From assembly GCF_003412455.1 (NCBI RefSeq), contig NZ_QTJU01000001.1, positions 992,001 through 1,056,000 on the forward strand: a stretch of 64,000 bases of DNA. The letters are read 5' to 3'. The notes under the pieces are model-generated. The model was not told where the DNA came from. It was given only the letters and a program-made list of their open reading frames with translations, and searched no databases. The translations under genes and the position numbers were made by a program. This document shows positions 36,989 to 46,628 of this stretch, piece by piece. Positions within the stretch are counted from its first letter, which is position 1, and every line of letters begins with the position of its first letter. The stretch comes from Deminuibacter soli (lineage in GTDB: Bacteria; Bacteroidota; Bacteroidia; Chitinophagales; Chitinophagaceae).

Positions 36989-38269
36989 ATGCTCAACAGA
37001 AAGCAGGAACCGGATATACACGACGCAGTTGACTTTGATGTAACGCTGAAGCCTTACGAATCGTTCACGCTTGACAATGGTGTGCCTGTGTACACCATTG
37101 ATGGCGGTGCACAGGAAGTGCTGATGCTGGAATGGGTATTTTATGCCGGCAACTGGTACGAGCAGCAAAACATTGTTGCTGCTACTGCCAACTTTATGCT
37201 CAAGAACGGCACTGCCGGCAAATCGGCTTTTGCCCTCAACGAACATTTTGAATTTTACGGTGCCTATTTAAACCGCAATTGCTACAACGAAACCGCATCG
37301 GTTACGTTGCATTGCCTGGCCAAACACTTACCCGATTTATTACCGGTGGTGGCGGAGATATTCTCTGAATCAGTTTTTCCGCAAAACGAACTGGACATTT
37401 ACAAACAGAACCAGAAACAGCGCCTGGAAGTAAACCTGAAAAAATGCGATTTCGTATCAAACAGGTTGATTGATGAATATGTATTTGGCATTGACCACCC
37501 CTATGGCAAATACACCTCTACCAAAGATTACGATGCGCTGCAACGCGAATCGCTGGAAGCATTTTACCAGCAGTTTTACAAAAACGGCCGCTGCATGTTG
37601 TTTGCAGCCGGTAAATTGCCGGCAGATATTGGTACACAATTGAACAAGGTATTTGGCCAGCTGCCATTTAACCGTACAGAAATGCCCGCAGTATCACATG
37701 CGTTTACACCTGCTACGGAAAAGAAATACCGCATTATCAACGATACCAACGGCGTGCAGGGCGCCATCCGCATGGCAAGGCCCTTTCCTAACCGCCACCA
37801 TCCTGATTTTCCGAAAGTGCAGGTGCTCAACAACATACTGGGCGGCTTTTTCGGTTCAAGGCTGATGAGCAATATCCGTGAAGACAAAGGTTATACCTAT
37901 GGCATTCACAGTTACCTGCAAAACCACGTACACAGCAGCGCCTGGATGATCAGTACAGAAGCCGGCCGCGATGTTTGCGAAGCAACGATTACGGAAGTAT
38001 ACAAGGAAATGCAGCTGCTGCGCGACGAACCCGTTGATGCGGAAGAACTGCACCTGGTAAAGAATTATATGATCGGCAGTGTACTGGGCGATCTTGATGG
38101 CCCGTTCCAGATTATCGGCCGCTGGAAAAATTATATCCTGAACAATCTTACAGACGCGTGGTTTTACAATAGCCTGCAAACCATCAGAAGCATTACCGCT
38201 GAAGAATTGCAGGCACTGGCACAGCAATACCTGCAGCCGGATGATTTTTATGAACTGGTTGTAATATAA
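36989..38269 (+). CDS. M16 family, non-catalytic subunit
   Basis: A 426-residue M16 homologue in the same operon. The position of the zinc motif is occupied by FMLKNGTAGKSAFALNEHFE, so the chain is inactive alone. It retains the M16 C-terminal domain (NILGGFFGSRLMSNIREDKG with the R/Y substrate-clasp residues). It probably pairs with the preceding subunit, which lacks little else, to form the closed chamber. Twelve bases to the next gene. Confidence 0.9.
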   Translation: MLNRKQEPDIHDAVDFDVTLKPYESFTLDNGVPVYTIDGGAQEVLMLEWVFYAGNWYEQQNIVAATANFMLKNGTAGKSAFALNEHFEFYGAYLNRNCYNETASVTLHCLAKHLPDLLPVVAEIFSESVFPQNELDIYKQNQKQRLEVNLKKCDFVSNRLIDEYVFGIDHPYGKYTSTKDYDALQRESLEAFYQQFYKNGRCMLFAAGKLPADIGTQLNKVFGQLPFNRTEMPAVSHAFTPATEKKYRIINDTNGVQGAIRMARPFPNRHHPDFPKVQVLNNILGGFFGSRLMSNIREDKGYTYGIHSYLQNHVHSSAWMISTEAGRDVCEATITEVYKEMQLLRDEPVDAEELHLVKNYMIGSVLGDLDGPFQIIGRWKNYILNNLTDAWFYNSLQTIRSITAEELQALAQQYLQPDDFYELVVI

Positions 38270-38280
38270 TTGTAATTGGC

Positions 38281-38643
38281 ATGGGAAAGTTTATAGGGAA
38301 AATACTGGTTACTGCACTCGCGGCCCTCATTGTGTCGTACCTGATGCCGGGCGTGCGTATTGACAGTGGCACCAGCGCCGTGCTGCTGGCCCTGGTATTG
38401 GCCCTGCTGAACGGGTTTGTAAAACCGGTTCTCATCATTTTAACCATCCCTATCACGCTGGTTACATTCGGCCTGTTCCTGCTTATTATTAACATGGTCA
38501 TCATCAAATGGTCGTCGGATATAGTAGGCGGTTTTCACATTGCAGGCTGGTGGGCAGCATTCTGGTTCAGTATATTGCTGTCTGTCGTAACCTTCTTTCT
38601 CGAAAGCATTATTTCGCGCCAAACGCGCGAGCCGGAACAATAG
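38281..38643 (+). CDS. Small four-helix membrane protein (phage holin family IV-like)
   Basis: A 120-residue integral membrane protein with about four hydrophobic segments. It resembles YvlD-type proteins (NGFVKPVLIILTIPITLVTFG and the closing WWAAFWFSILLSVVT). Such proteins are annotated as holin superfamily IV but are chromosomal, with no proven lysis role. It ends the M16 operon; a strong terminator follows. Confidence 0.85.
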   Translation: MGKFIGKILVTALAALIVSYLMPGVRIDSGTSAVLLALVLALLNGFVKPVLIILTIPITLVTFGLFLLIINMVIIKWSSDIVGGFHIAGWWAAFWFSILLSVVTFFLESIISRQTREPEQ

Positions 38644-38668
38644 CCATTCATCCAACACATTCAAAATA

Positions 38669-38712
38669 AAAAGCGCTGCTCACGGATAAAACCGATACGC
38701 AGCGCTTTTTTT
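38669..38712 (+). terminator. Terminator after the M16/holin-like operon
   Basis: AAGCGCTGC pairs with GCAGCGCTT around a loop with an inner CGG/CCG pair, followed by T-rich sequence. Confidence 0.88.
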
Positions 38713-38752
38713 ATGTATTACAGCCGCCGGTGATACCGGCTGTTTGTTGTAA

Positions 38753-39997
38753 TTATCCTTCAAACTTTTTAAACAATGCGGTAGCAATGTGGCCGCCAAA
38801 ACCGAATGTATTGCTCAGTGCGTAGTTAACGGTTCTGTCAACTGCCTTACCCAGTGTAAAGTTGAATTTACCTGCAATGGCTTCATCTACCTCGGTGGTG
38901 TTAATGGTAGGTGGCACTTTGCTTTCTGAAATAGCTTTGATACAGGCAATGGCTTCAATGGCACCGGCAGCACCCAGCAGGTGGCCTGTCATTGATTTGG
39001 TAGAGCTGATGTTCATATCAGGGCGTGCGCCGAATACACGTTCAATACCTTTCACTTCACTTGCATCGCCCATAGGGGTAGAAGTAGCGTGTGTATTGAT
39101 GTAATCGATCGCTGCGGGTTCAATGCCGCCTTCTTCCAGTGCAGCAAGAATACCAAGGTAAGCACCTTCACCATCAGGGTGTGTGCCAGTTAAATGGTAA
39201 GCATCTGCAGCCATACCGCCGCCAGCAACTTCACCGTAAATAGGTGCACCGCGTTTTACAGCACTTTCATAGCTTTCGAGAATAATGGCGCCGGCGCCTT
39301 CACCCATTACAAAGCCATCTCTTTTTACATCAAACGGGCGTGAAGCGCCTGCAGGATCTTCATTGAAAGTAGACAGTGCTTTCAACGCGTTAAAACCACC
39401 GATAGAGGTTTCGTTCACCGGTGCTTCAGAACCGCCGGTGATAATAATATCGGCCTTACCCCAGCGAATGTGGTTAAATGCATCAATCAATGCCGTGTTG
39501 GATGTTGCACAGGCAGATACAGTAGTAAAGTTAAGTCCGCGCAGCCCGTACCTGATGGAGATAATACCAGAGGCAATATCTACCAGCATTTTGGGAATGA
39601 AGTACGGGTTAAAACGCGGCGTACCATCACCTTTTGCAAACTCTATCAGCTGTTCCTGGAATGTTTGGATACCACCGTTACCTGAACCCCAGATAACACC
39701 GATGCGATTGCGGTTGAGTTTTTCAAAATCGAGCTGTGCATGTTTTACTGCTTCTTCAACAGCAACCAGGGCGTACTGTGTATACAGGTCGTATTTGCGG
39801 GTATCACTTTTTTCAAAGTGATTGAGTGGATCAAAATTCTTGAGTTCGCATGCAAAGCGGGTTTTGAACTTTGACGCATCGAACTTGGTAATGGGGGCTG
39901 CACCACTTACACCATTGATAAGCGACTGCCAGTAATCTTGCACATTGTTTCCTAGTGGGGTTAATGCACCCAAACCGGTGATAACAACTCTTTTCAT
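38753..39997 (-). CDS. fabF: 3-oxoacyl-ACP synthase II
   Basis: A 414-residue condensing enzyme of fatty-acid elongation. MKRVVITGLGALTPLG start, catalytic cysteine in TVSACATSN, the two active histidines in INTHATSTPMGD and SMTGHLLGAAG. Full family length. It is divergent from the E1 dehydrogenase and monocistronic. It adds malonyl-ACP two-carbon units; FabG elsewhere in the window reduces the product. Confidence 0.95.
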   Translation of the reverse strand: MKRVVITGLGALTPLGNNVQDYWQSLINGVSGAAPITKFDASKFKTRFACELKNFDPLNHFEKSDTRKYDLYTQYALVAVEEAVKHAQLDFEKLNRNRIGVIWGSGNGGIQTFQEQLIEFAKGDGTPRFNPYFIPKMLVDIASGIISIRYGLRGLNFTTVSACATSNTALIDAFNHIRWGKADIIITGGSEAPVNETSIGGFNALKALSTFNEDPAGASRPFDVKRDGFVMGEGAGAIILESYESAVKRGAPIYGEVAGGGMAADAYHLTGTHPDGEGAYLGILAALEEGGIEPAAIDYINTHATSTPMGDASEVKGIERVFGARPDMNISSTKSMTGHLLGAAGAIEAIACIKAISESKVPPTINTTEVDEAIAGKFNFTLGKAVDRTVNYALSNTFGFGGHIATALFKKFEG

Positions 39998-40024
39998 TGT
40001 ATTTCAATTTAATTGAGGGCGGCG

Positions 40025-40052
40025 CGAAGGTAAACAATAAATAGGCAGCAAA
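40025..40052 (-). promoter_or_regulatory. Candidate fabF promoter
   Basis: On the minus strand TTTG, 16 bases, TACCTTCG, close to the Bacteroidota consensus though with a short spacer. Confidence 0.4.
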
Positions 40053-40175
40053 CCTGCAACAGGTGTTTGTTTTGAACAGGGCTTGTTAAATTTGTTAACA
40101 AACAGCCGTTCGTAGGGGAAAGGCTGCAATGCAATGCAGTGAGGCATTACCTTAGCAATACATTCTACTACAGAT

Positions 40176-42167
40176 ATGAATTTTCAGCGCAAACAGTTTA
40201 CCGGCAACGAGCTGGTATCCATTTACAGGGAGCTGCTGCTGCCCAGGCTTATTGAAGAAAAAATGCTGGTGCTGCTGCGCCAGGGCAAAATAAGCAAGTG
40301 GTTTAGCGGTATTGGCCAGGAGGCTATTGCTGTAGGCTGCAGTTATGCGCTGCAAAACGATGAGTGGCTAATGCCCCTGCACCGCAACCTGGGTGTGTTT
40401 ACCAGCCGGGGCATGCCTTTGCACAAACTGTTTATGCAATGGCAGGGCGACCAGGATGGTTACAGCAAGGGCCGTGAGCGCAGTTTTCATTTCGGCAGCG
40501 CTGCGCATCATATCTGCGGCATGATTTCGCACCTGGGCCCGCAACTGGCCATTGCCGATGGTGTGGCGCTGGCGCACAAGCTGAAAGGTGAACAGAAAGT
40601 AGCCCTTGCCTTCTCGGGCGACGGCGGTACCAGTGAAGGAGATTTTCACGAAGCGTTGAACGTGGCCGCTGTGTGGGACCTGCCTGTGATTTTCGTGATC
40701 GAAAACAATGGCTATGGCCTTAGCACCCCCACGCATGAACAATACCGCTGCGAAAACCTGGTTGACAAAGCCAAAGGGTATGGCATGGAAGGCGTGCAGA
40801 TAGACGGTAATAACATTCTCACCGTAATAGATACCCTGCGTGGCGTACGCGACTATTGCCTGCGTGAACAGAAGCCTTACCTTATTGAATGTATGACTTT
40901 CCGCATGCGCGGTCATGAAGAAGCCAGCGGCGTAAAATACGTACCGCAGCAACTGTTTGCCGAATGGGCCCAAAAAGACCCTGTGCGCAATTACGAGCAG
41001 TTACTGCTGAGCGAACAGGTGCTAACCCCGCAGGCGCTTGAACAAATACAACAGGAAACAAAACAATACATAGAAAAGGAATTACAGCTTGCTGCCGAAT
41101 TAAGCAGCCCGGTTACCCTGAACATTGCAGCAGAACTGCAGGATGTGTATGCCCCGCCTGTACTATCGGCCCGCAGTTATGAAGAAGCACTGGAAAAAGG
41201 TTGCACTGAAAAAAGACTGATCGATGCCATTAAAGATGGCCTGCTGCAATCGATGGAGCTGCACGACAACCTGGTGCTTATGGGGCAGGACATCGCTGCT
41301 TATGGCGGCGCGTTTAAAATAACCGAAGGATTGTTTGAACGTTTCGGCGCCAGCCGCGTGCGCAATACCCCGCTTTGCGAAAGCGCGATTATTGGCGCAG
41401 CACTTGGATTAAGTCTCGAAGGTTTTCGCTCGGTAGTGGAAATGCAGTTTGCCGATTTTGTGAGCGTTGGCTTTAACCAGATTGTAAACAACCTTGCCAA
41501 AATACATTACCGTTGGGGTCAATCTGCCAACGTGGTCATACGCATGCCCACAGGTGCAGGCGTAGGCGCCGGCCCGTTTCACAGCCAAAGTACCGAAGCA
41601 TGGTTTGTACATACGCCCGGTTTAAAAGTCGTTTATCCATCTAACCCGGCAGATGCAAAAGGGTTACTGGCAGCAGCCATTAACGATCCCAACCCGGTTT
41701 TATACTTTGAACATAAAGCCCTGTATCGTAGTGTAAGCGGGCAAGTACCCGATGCATATTATATCACGGAAATTGGCAAAGCCAGCATTGTTCAACAGGG
41801 AAAAGATATTTCGGTAATTACGTATGGCGCAGGTGTACACTGGGCGCTTGAATATGCGGCACAGCACCCGGAAATAAGCCTGGAGATAGTAGACCTGCGC
41901 ACACTGCTGCCGCTTGATGAAACAGCCATCCGCCAAAGCGTGCAACGTACCGGCAAAGTGCTGGTGCTGCACGAAGCCAGTATTACCGGCGGCATTGGCG
42001 CCGAAATAACCGCATGGATAGCCGAACATTGTTTTGAACTGCTCGATGCCCCGCCCATGCGTTGCGCATCGCTCGATACACCGGTTCCCTTTAATACAGA
42101 ACTGGAACAGCAATACCTGGCCAAAAGCCGCCTGCATCAATCCGTGCAGGCACTGCTGCAATATTAA
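40176..42167 (+). CDS. Fused E1 alpha/beta 2-oxoacid dehydrogenase
   Basis: A 663-residue thiamine-diphosphate enzyme joining both E1 subunits. Alpha half (1-330): SGIGQEAIAVG, the ThDP motif GDGGTSEGDFHEALN, and ENNGYGLSTPT. Beta half (350-660): MGQDIAAYGGAFKITEGL, TPLCESAIIGAALGLSLEG, and RMPTGAGVGAGPFHSQS. It decarboxylates a branched-chain 2-oxoacid or pyruvate and acylates the lipoyl domain of E2. The fused form with alternative start is known in Bacteroidota; substrate specificity (branched-chain likely) is inference. No E2/E3 adjacent. Confidence 0.92.
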   Translation: MNFQRKQFTGNELVSIYRELLLPRLIEEKMLVLLRQGKISKWFSGIGQEAIAVGCSYALQNDEWLMPLHRNLGVFTSRGMPLHKLFMQWQGDQDGYSKGRERSFHFGSAAHHICGMISHLGPQLAIADGVALAHKLKGEQKVALAFSGDGGTSEGDFHEALNVAAVWDLPVIFVIENNGYGLSTPTHEQYRCENLVDKAKGYGMEGVQIDGNNILTVIDTLRGVRDYCLREQKPYLIECMTFRMRGHEEASGVKYVPQQLFAEWAQKDPVRNYEQLLLSEQVLTPQALEQIQQETKQYIEKELQLAAELSSPVTLNIAAELQDVYAPPVLSARSYEEALEKGCTEKRLIDAIKDGLLQSMELHDNLVLMGQDIAAYGGAFKITEGLFERFGASRVRNTPLCESAIIGAALGLSLEGFRSVVEMQFADFVSVGFNQIVNNLAKIHYRWGQSANVVIRMPTGAGVGAGPFHSQSTEAWFVHTPGLKVVYPSNPADAKGLLAAAINDPNPVLYFEHKALYRSVSGQVPDAYYITEIGKASIVQQGKDISVITYGAGVHWALEYAAQHPEISLEIVDLRTLLPLDETAIRQSVQRTGKVLVLHEASITGGIGAEITAWIAEHCFELLDAPPMRCASLDTPVPFNTELEQQYLAKSRLHQSVQALLQY

Positions 42168-42315
42168 GGGCTATTGCAAGCTGATGGCCGATGCCGATTC
42201 CAGCGAATCTGCATGCTACACGCGCTGTAAACCCATGCAGTCATACACTTGCCGTATTATTTTACTACCTTAGTAAACAGGAACAGCTGTTTTTATTCAC
42301 CAAAAACGAAAGGCA

Positions 42316-43350
42316 TTGATACCGATTGCAGTTTACGGAAAACAACAGACAGGAGACACCATTCAGTATGTATTAGCAGCAGATGTAGGCGGCACAAAAG
42401 CCAACCTGGCACTGGTTCAGGTAGAGGGGCTTAAAATGCAGTTGCTGAAGCGCAAAAAATATCCTTCGCAGGAATATGCTTCCTTTATTGACATTATCAC
42501 CGATTTTATACAGGATGTACCGCACAAGCCCGGCAAAATATGCGTGGGCGTCGCAGGCCCGGTCATTAACGGCGAAGTGGAGTTCACCAATCTTTCCTGG
42601 ATGGTTTCTGAAAAAGAACTCAGCCGCGAAACAGGTGTTACCGCTGTAGCCCTCATCAACGACCTGGAGGCAACGGCCTATGGACTTGCCACCCTGCCAG
42701 ACGAAGATTTTACAGTACTGCATGCCGGCAATGGTGCACCTGCCGCAGGCAATATTGCCATTATTGCACCGGGCACGGGCCTGGGCGAAGCCGCCTTGTT
42801 TTTTGATGGCAGGGCATTTCATCCTTTTGCAACAGAAGGCGGCCATACCGGCTTTGCACCACGCACCGCGCTCGACTACCGCCTGCTGCAATACCTGCAG
42901 CAGCAAAACAAAGTGGTAAGCTGGGAGCATGTAATTGCAGGACCCGCCATTTATGTGCTTTACCAGTTTTTACGCGATGCAGAGAAAATGCAGGAACCGG
43001 AATGGCTTACCAAACTGCTGGCAGAAGGCAAAGACCCCTCTGCGGTGGTAAGCAGCACTGCTATTGAAAAGCAGGAGCCCCTTTGCGTGAAAACCATGGA
43101 GCTGTATATCCGTTACCTTGGTTATGAATCAACCAACCTGGTGCTGAAAATGAAAGCCAGCGGCGGGTTGTATATCAGCGGGGGAATTCCTCCCAAAATA
43201 TTGCCGCTGTTGCAGCAGCCTGCGTATTATGCTGCCTATTGCGACTGCGACCGCATGAACGACCTGGTGGAAGCTGTACCTATCAGGGTTATTATGAACG
43301 ATCACGCTCCGCTGTTTGGCGCAGCTTATTACGGAGCGCATGGCATTTAA
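42316..43350 (+). CDS. glk: Glucokinase (ROK-independent, Glk type)
   Basis: A 344-residue sugar kinase of the E. coli Glk family. Phosphate motif VLAADVGGTKANLAL near residue 19, NDLEATAYG, and the GTGLGEAAL adenosine motif, with EGGHTGFAPR. It phosphorylates glucose with ATP. The only usable in-frame start is a TTG at 42316: the frame closes at 42276 and no ATG or GTG lies between. The S41 protease begins three bases after its stop, so the two form an operon. Confidence 0.85.
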   Translation: MIPIAVYGKQQTGDTIQYVLAADVGGTKANLALVQVEGLKMQLLKRKKYPSQEYASFIDIITDFIQDVPHKPGKICVGVAGPVINGEVEFTNLSWMVSEKELSRETGVTAVALINDLEATAYGLATLPDEDFTVLHAGNGAPAAGNIAIIAPGTGLGEAALFFDGRAFHPFATEGGHTGFAPRTALDYRLLQYLQQQNKVVSWEHVIAGPAIYVLYQFLRDAEKMQEPEWLTKLLAEGKDPSAVVSSTAIEKQEPLCVKTMELYIRYLGYESTNLVLKMKASGGLYISGGIPPKILPLLQQPAYYAAYCDCDRMNDLVEAVPIRVIMNDHAPLFGAAYYGAHGI

Positions 43351-43353
43351 CGC

Positions 43354-45459
43354 ATGAAAAAAACAATATCAACCCTGCTGCTGCCCGTATGCCTGTGTAC
43401 GGTTGCGGTGGCGCAACAACAAATAACTGCAGTTGCCAGGGCCAAAGATGCTTTTTTGATTACCCGCCTGGCAGCAACATTGCATGTGCAACCGCGGGCG
43501 TTGAACGAAGTGCTGTCGAACGATTTATACAACAGCGTTCTGGAAACGCTCGATGATCAGCGGATGATATTTACCAGCGAAGACATGCGCCGGCTGGAGC
43601 CATTTCGTTATACATTGCATCAGCAGATTGCCAAACAGCAAACCGCTTTTTTAACCACATTGGTATCGCTGTACAACACCCGCATACGCCAGGCAGATAC
43701 CATGGTTACCGGTATCTGCAGTAAACCGTTTCACCTGGGCACACCTGAATTGCTGGGCGCAGCAGAAGATACCAGCTACCCGGCAGGCGCAGCCGCCATG
43801 CGGGCAAAGCTGTATAAAATTATAAAGCTGGCCGTACTCAATGACATCGCCGGCAAACTCACCGACAATGGTGTTGGCGGCGCAGCCAATGTGCAACACC
43901 AGGGCGATAGCCTGGAAGCTGTTGTGCGCAAAAAAACAGCCGCCTTCTTTCACCGCAACCTGTTGCGCTATGCCACTACGCCACATGGCTTAACCGATGC
44001 CATTGGCAATATTTACTGTAAATCGCTGGCCAATTGTTACGATCCGCACACAGAATACTTCCCGGTATCGGAAAAGGAAAACTTCGACAGCGAACTGGGC
44101 CAGAAACGTTACCGCTTTGGCTTCCAGTTAAAAGAAAGCGAGAACGGAGATGTAAGCATAGATGCCCTGATGCCCGGTAGCCCTGCGTTTCGCAGCGGTA
44201 TGCTGAATGTAGGCGATAAATTGGTTACACTGCAATGGCAGGGCGAGCAGCCGGTTGACATAGAACAGGCAGGCGCCACAGAAATAAGCAGCCTGCTTAG
44301 CAGTAGCAACCACGACCAGCTGTACCTCACCGTTAAAAAAACAGATGGCAGCTTACGCAAAGTGCCGCTGGTAAAAGAAATAGTAACCGATGATGCAGAT
44401 GAAGACGCCGATAAGGTGAAAAACTTTTTGCTCAAGGGGCAAAAGAACATCGGCTATATTTTACTGCCGGCCTTTTATACCAGCTGGGGCAACGATCCCA
44501 ACGATCAGTCGGGCGGCTGTGCCAATGATGTAACCAAGGCGATCATCAAATTAAAAAAAGACAAACTCGACGGCCTTATACTGGACCTGCGTTTTAACGG
44601 CGGCGGCTCTCTGCAGGAAGCAGTGGCGCTTGCCGGTATTTTTATCAATGCAGGCCCTGTACTGCAGTTGTGCGGCCGTGATACCACAGCCATTGTTACC
44701 CTGCGTGATGTAAACCGCGGCACCGTGTACGATGGGCCTTTAATGATACTTGTAAATGGCTACAGCGCATCTGCCTCTGAAATTCTGGCCGGTACCTTGC
44801 AGGATTACCACCGTGCGGTGATTGCAGGCTCAGACACGTATGGCAAAGCTACCAGCCAGGTAGTATGGCCGCTTGATACAGTTGCTATTCGCAGCAATAA
44901 TCCGCGTGTTGCGCAAACAGCATCGTACCTGAAAGTAACCGGCGAACGCCTGTACCGCATTACCGGGGAAGCTGCACAGTTTACCGGCGTAATACCAGAT
45001 ATTGCCCTGCCGGATGTAAGCGACTACTCAAACGAGAAAGAAAAAAACGAGCCCTTTGCCCTGCACAGCAAAGCCATTGCCCCCAACAAATATTACCGCC
45101 CCTACCCTGCATTGCCGCTGGCTGCCATGCAGCAAAAGGCGAATACCTTGTTTACAAAATATCCTTATTTCACAGCAGTAAAAAATTACGGCACTTACCT
45201 GCAGCAGGATAAGGAAGAAAACGACGTGCAGCTTACCCTGGCAGATGCATTGAAGCGCAGGCAGCAATTGCGTGATCTGCAGAAAACATTATCTACTGAT
45301 AAAGTAGTCGGCGAATCATTGTTTACTGTTGAAACGGTGAGCTTTGATGCCGCTAAAATAAAAGCAGATGCACTTAGCCAGGAAATGAACGAAATTGCGC
45401 GGAAATATGTTGCCACCGATCCCTATATTCATTTCGCATTCGCACTGATGAGCGAATAA
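43354..45459 (+). CDS. Tail-specific protease (S41, Prc-type) with PDZ
   Basis: A 701-residue exported protease with a signal peptide (to about residue 20, VAVAQQ). N-terminal helical domain to 220, PDZ at about 240-330 (GSPAFRSGMLNVGDKL), S41 core with GLILDLRFNGGGSLQEA, catalytic serine in NGYSASASEIL and lysine in DTYGKATSQ. C-terminal DUF3340-like region. It degrades periplasmic proteins with exposed C-termini. It follows glk with a three-base gap. Confidence 0.93.
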   Translation: MKKTISTLLLPVCLCTVAVAQQQITAVARAKDAFLITRLAATLHVQPRALNEVLSNDLYNSVLETLDDQRMIFTSEDMRRLEPFRYTLHQQIAKQQTAFLTTLVSLYNTRIRQADTMVTGICSKPFHLGTPELLGAAEDTSYPAGAAAMRAKLYKIIKLAVLNDIAGKLTDNGVGGAANVQHQGDSLEAVVRKKTAAFFHRNLLRYATTPHGLTDAIGNIYCKSLANCYDPHTEYFPVSEKENFDSELGQKRYRFGFQLKESENGDVSIDALMPGSPAFRSGMLNVGDKLVTLQWQGEQPVDIEQAGATEISSLLSSSNHDQLYLTVKKTDGSLRKVPLVKEIVTDDADEDADKVKNFLLKGQKNIGYILLPAFYTSWGNDPNDQSGGCANDVTKAIIKLKKDKLDGLILDLRFNGGGSLQEAVALAGIFINAGPVLQLCGRDTTAIVTLRDVNRGTVYDGPLMILVNGYSASASEILAGTLQDYHRAVIAGSDTYGKATSQVVWPLDTVAIRSNNPRVAQTASYLKVTGERLYRITGEAAQFTGVIPDIALPDVSDYSNEKEKNEPFALHSKAIAPNKYYRPYPALPLAAMQQKANTLFTKYPYFTAVKNYGTYLQQDKEENDVQLTLADALKRRQQLRDLQKTLSTDKVVGESLFTVETVSFDAAKIKADALSQEMNEIARKYVATDPYIHFAFALMSE

Positions 45460-45481
45460 TCCTTATTAAATTAATTCAACC

Positions 45482-46546
45482 ATGCGATATATGAAAACCA
45501 AAAGGCTACCCATGTTTTGCAAAAAAGCATTGGTGCCACTGCTGCTCATCTTTACCCCTTCGCTGCTCTTTGCCCAAACCGATAACCCGGGCAGTTACAT
45601 GACAGCCATCAGCAACGCCCTCGAAAACATGAACCGCACTTACATGAGTTATATCAGTGCTGCGGCACACAGCAGGCGTGCAAAGAAAATTGAAAAGCTG
45701 CGGCAGCAAACCATTGAAAGCATCATCAATTCAAAATACAAAATCTCCGAACTGCCCATTTACAAAGGCGATAACTCGCTGCGCAAAAGTGCCATTGACT
45801 ATGTGCAGCTTTGTTACAAAGTGTTTAATGATGACTATGCCCACATCGTAAACATGGAAGAAATAGCCGAGCAATCGTACGATGCGATGGAAGCCTATAT
45901 TCTGTTGCAGGAAAAAACCAATGAAAAAGTACAGCAGGCATCAGACAGTATGCATTTTGCCATACAACGTTTTGCCACTAAATACAATGTGCAGCTGATT
46001 GAAACAACAAACGAGCTGAGCGAGAAAATGGGCGCTGCCGATAAGTTGAACCACTACCGCAATCAGGTATTTCTCTGCTTTTTTAAATGCAACTGGCAGG
46101 AAGCGCAGATTATAGAAGCCATCAATAAAAAGAACCTTAACAACATTGAGCAATCACGCAATGCCTTAAGCAACTTTGCAACAGCCGGTCTCTCAGCGCT
46201 GGACAGTCTTAAAAGTTTTGAAGGTGATGCAAGCCTGTCAGCCGCCTGCAAACAATCATTGACATTCTATAAAAACGAAGCGGAAAAAGACTTTCCGAAG
46301 ATGCTCGATTTTTATTTAAAGCAGGACAACTTTGAGAAGACAAAGAAATCGTTTGAATCAAAAGCTACGCGTACCAAAGACGATGTTGACACCTATAACA
46401 AAAGTGTAAACGAAATGAACAGCGCCGCCAGCGCCTTTAATAAGGTAACTGCCGACATGAATGCCAACCGCACACAAGCCACACAGGGCTGGGAGCAAAC
46501 AGAACGCAGTTTTGTAGATACACATATGCCGCATTACAAATCGTAA
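45482..46546 (+). CDS. Exported helical protein of unknown function
   Basis: About 354 residues (ATG 45482; MKTK start at 45491 also possible). Signal peptide to about residue 32 (SLLFAQ). The rest is almost entirely helical and charged, with long heptad-like stretches (KKIEKLRQQTIESIINSK, QEKTNEKVQQASDSMHFAIQ). No domain recognised with confidence; I suspect the LIC11966 surface-protein family. It follows the S41 protease by 22 bases and may be its partner or substrate. Confidence 0.75.
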   Translation: MRYMKTKRLPMFCKKALVPLLLIFTPSLLFAQTDNPGSYMTAISNALENMNRTYMSYISAAAHSRRAKKIEKLRQQTIESIINSKYKISELPIYKGDNSLRKSAIDYVQLCYKVFNDDYAHIVNMEEIAEQSYDAMEAYILLQEKTNEKVQQASDSMHFAIQRFATKYNVQLIETTNELSEKMGAADKLNHYRNQVFLCFFKCNWQEAQIIEAINKKNLNNIEQSRNALSNFATAGLSALDSLKSFEGDASLSAACKQSLTFYKNEAEKDFPKMLDFYLKQDNFEKTKKSFESKATRTKDDVDTYNKSVNEMNSAASAFNKVTADMNANRTQATQGWEQTERSFVDTHMPHYKS

Positions 46547-46568
46547 TCCGGTTTTACTACTGTAAATT

Positions 46569-46604
46569 AAAACGGCCAGGCAACAATGTTGCGTGGCCGT
46601 TTTG
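46569..46604 (+). terminator. Terminator of the glk-protease operon
   Basis: CGGCCA and TGGCCG with inner GCAAC/GTTGC, followed by TTTTGCTT. Confidence 0.88.
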
Positions 46605-46628
46605 CTTCCGCAGGGCGAAATAGCCTGT

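Noticed and set aside
38281-38643. Prophage remnant because of the holin-like gene
   Set aside because: No other phage genes nearby; this family is common in chromosomes.
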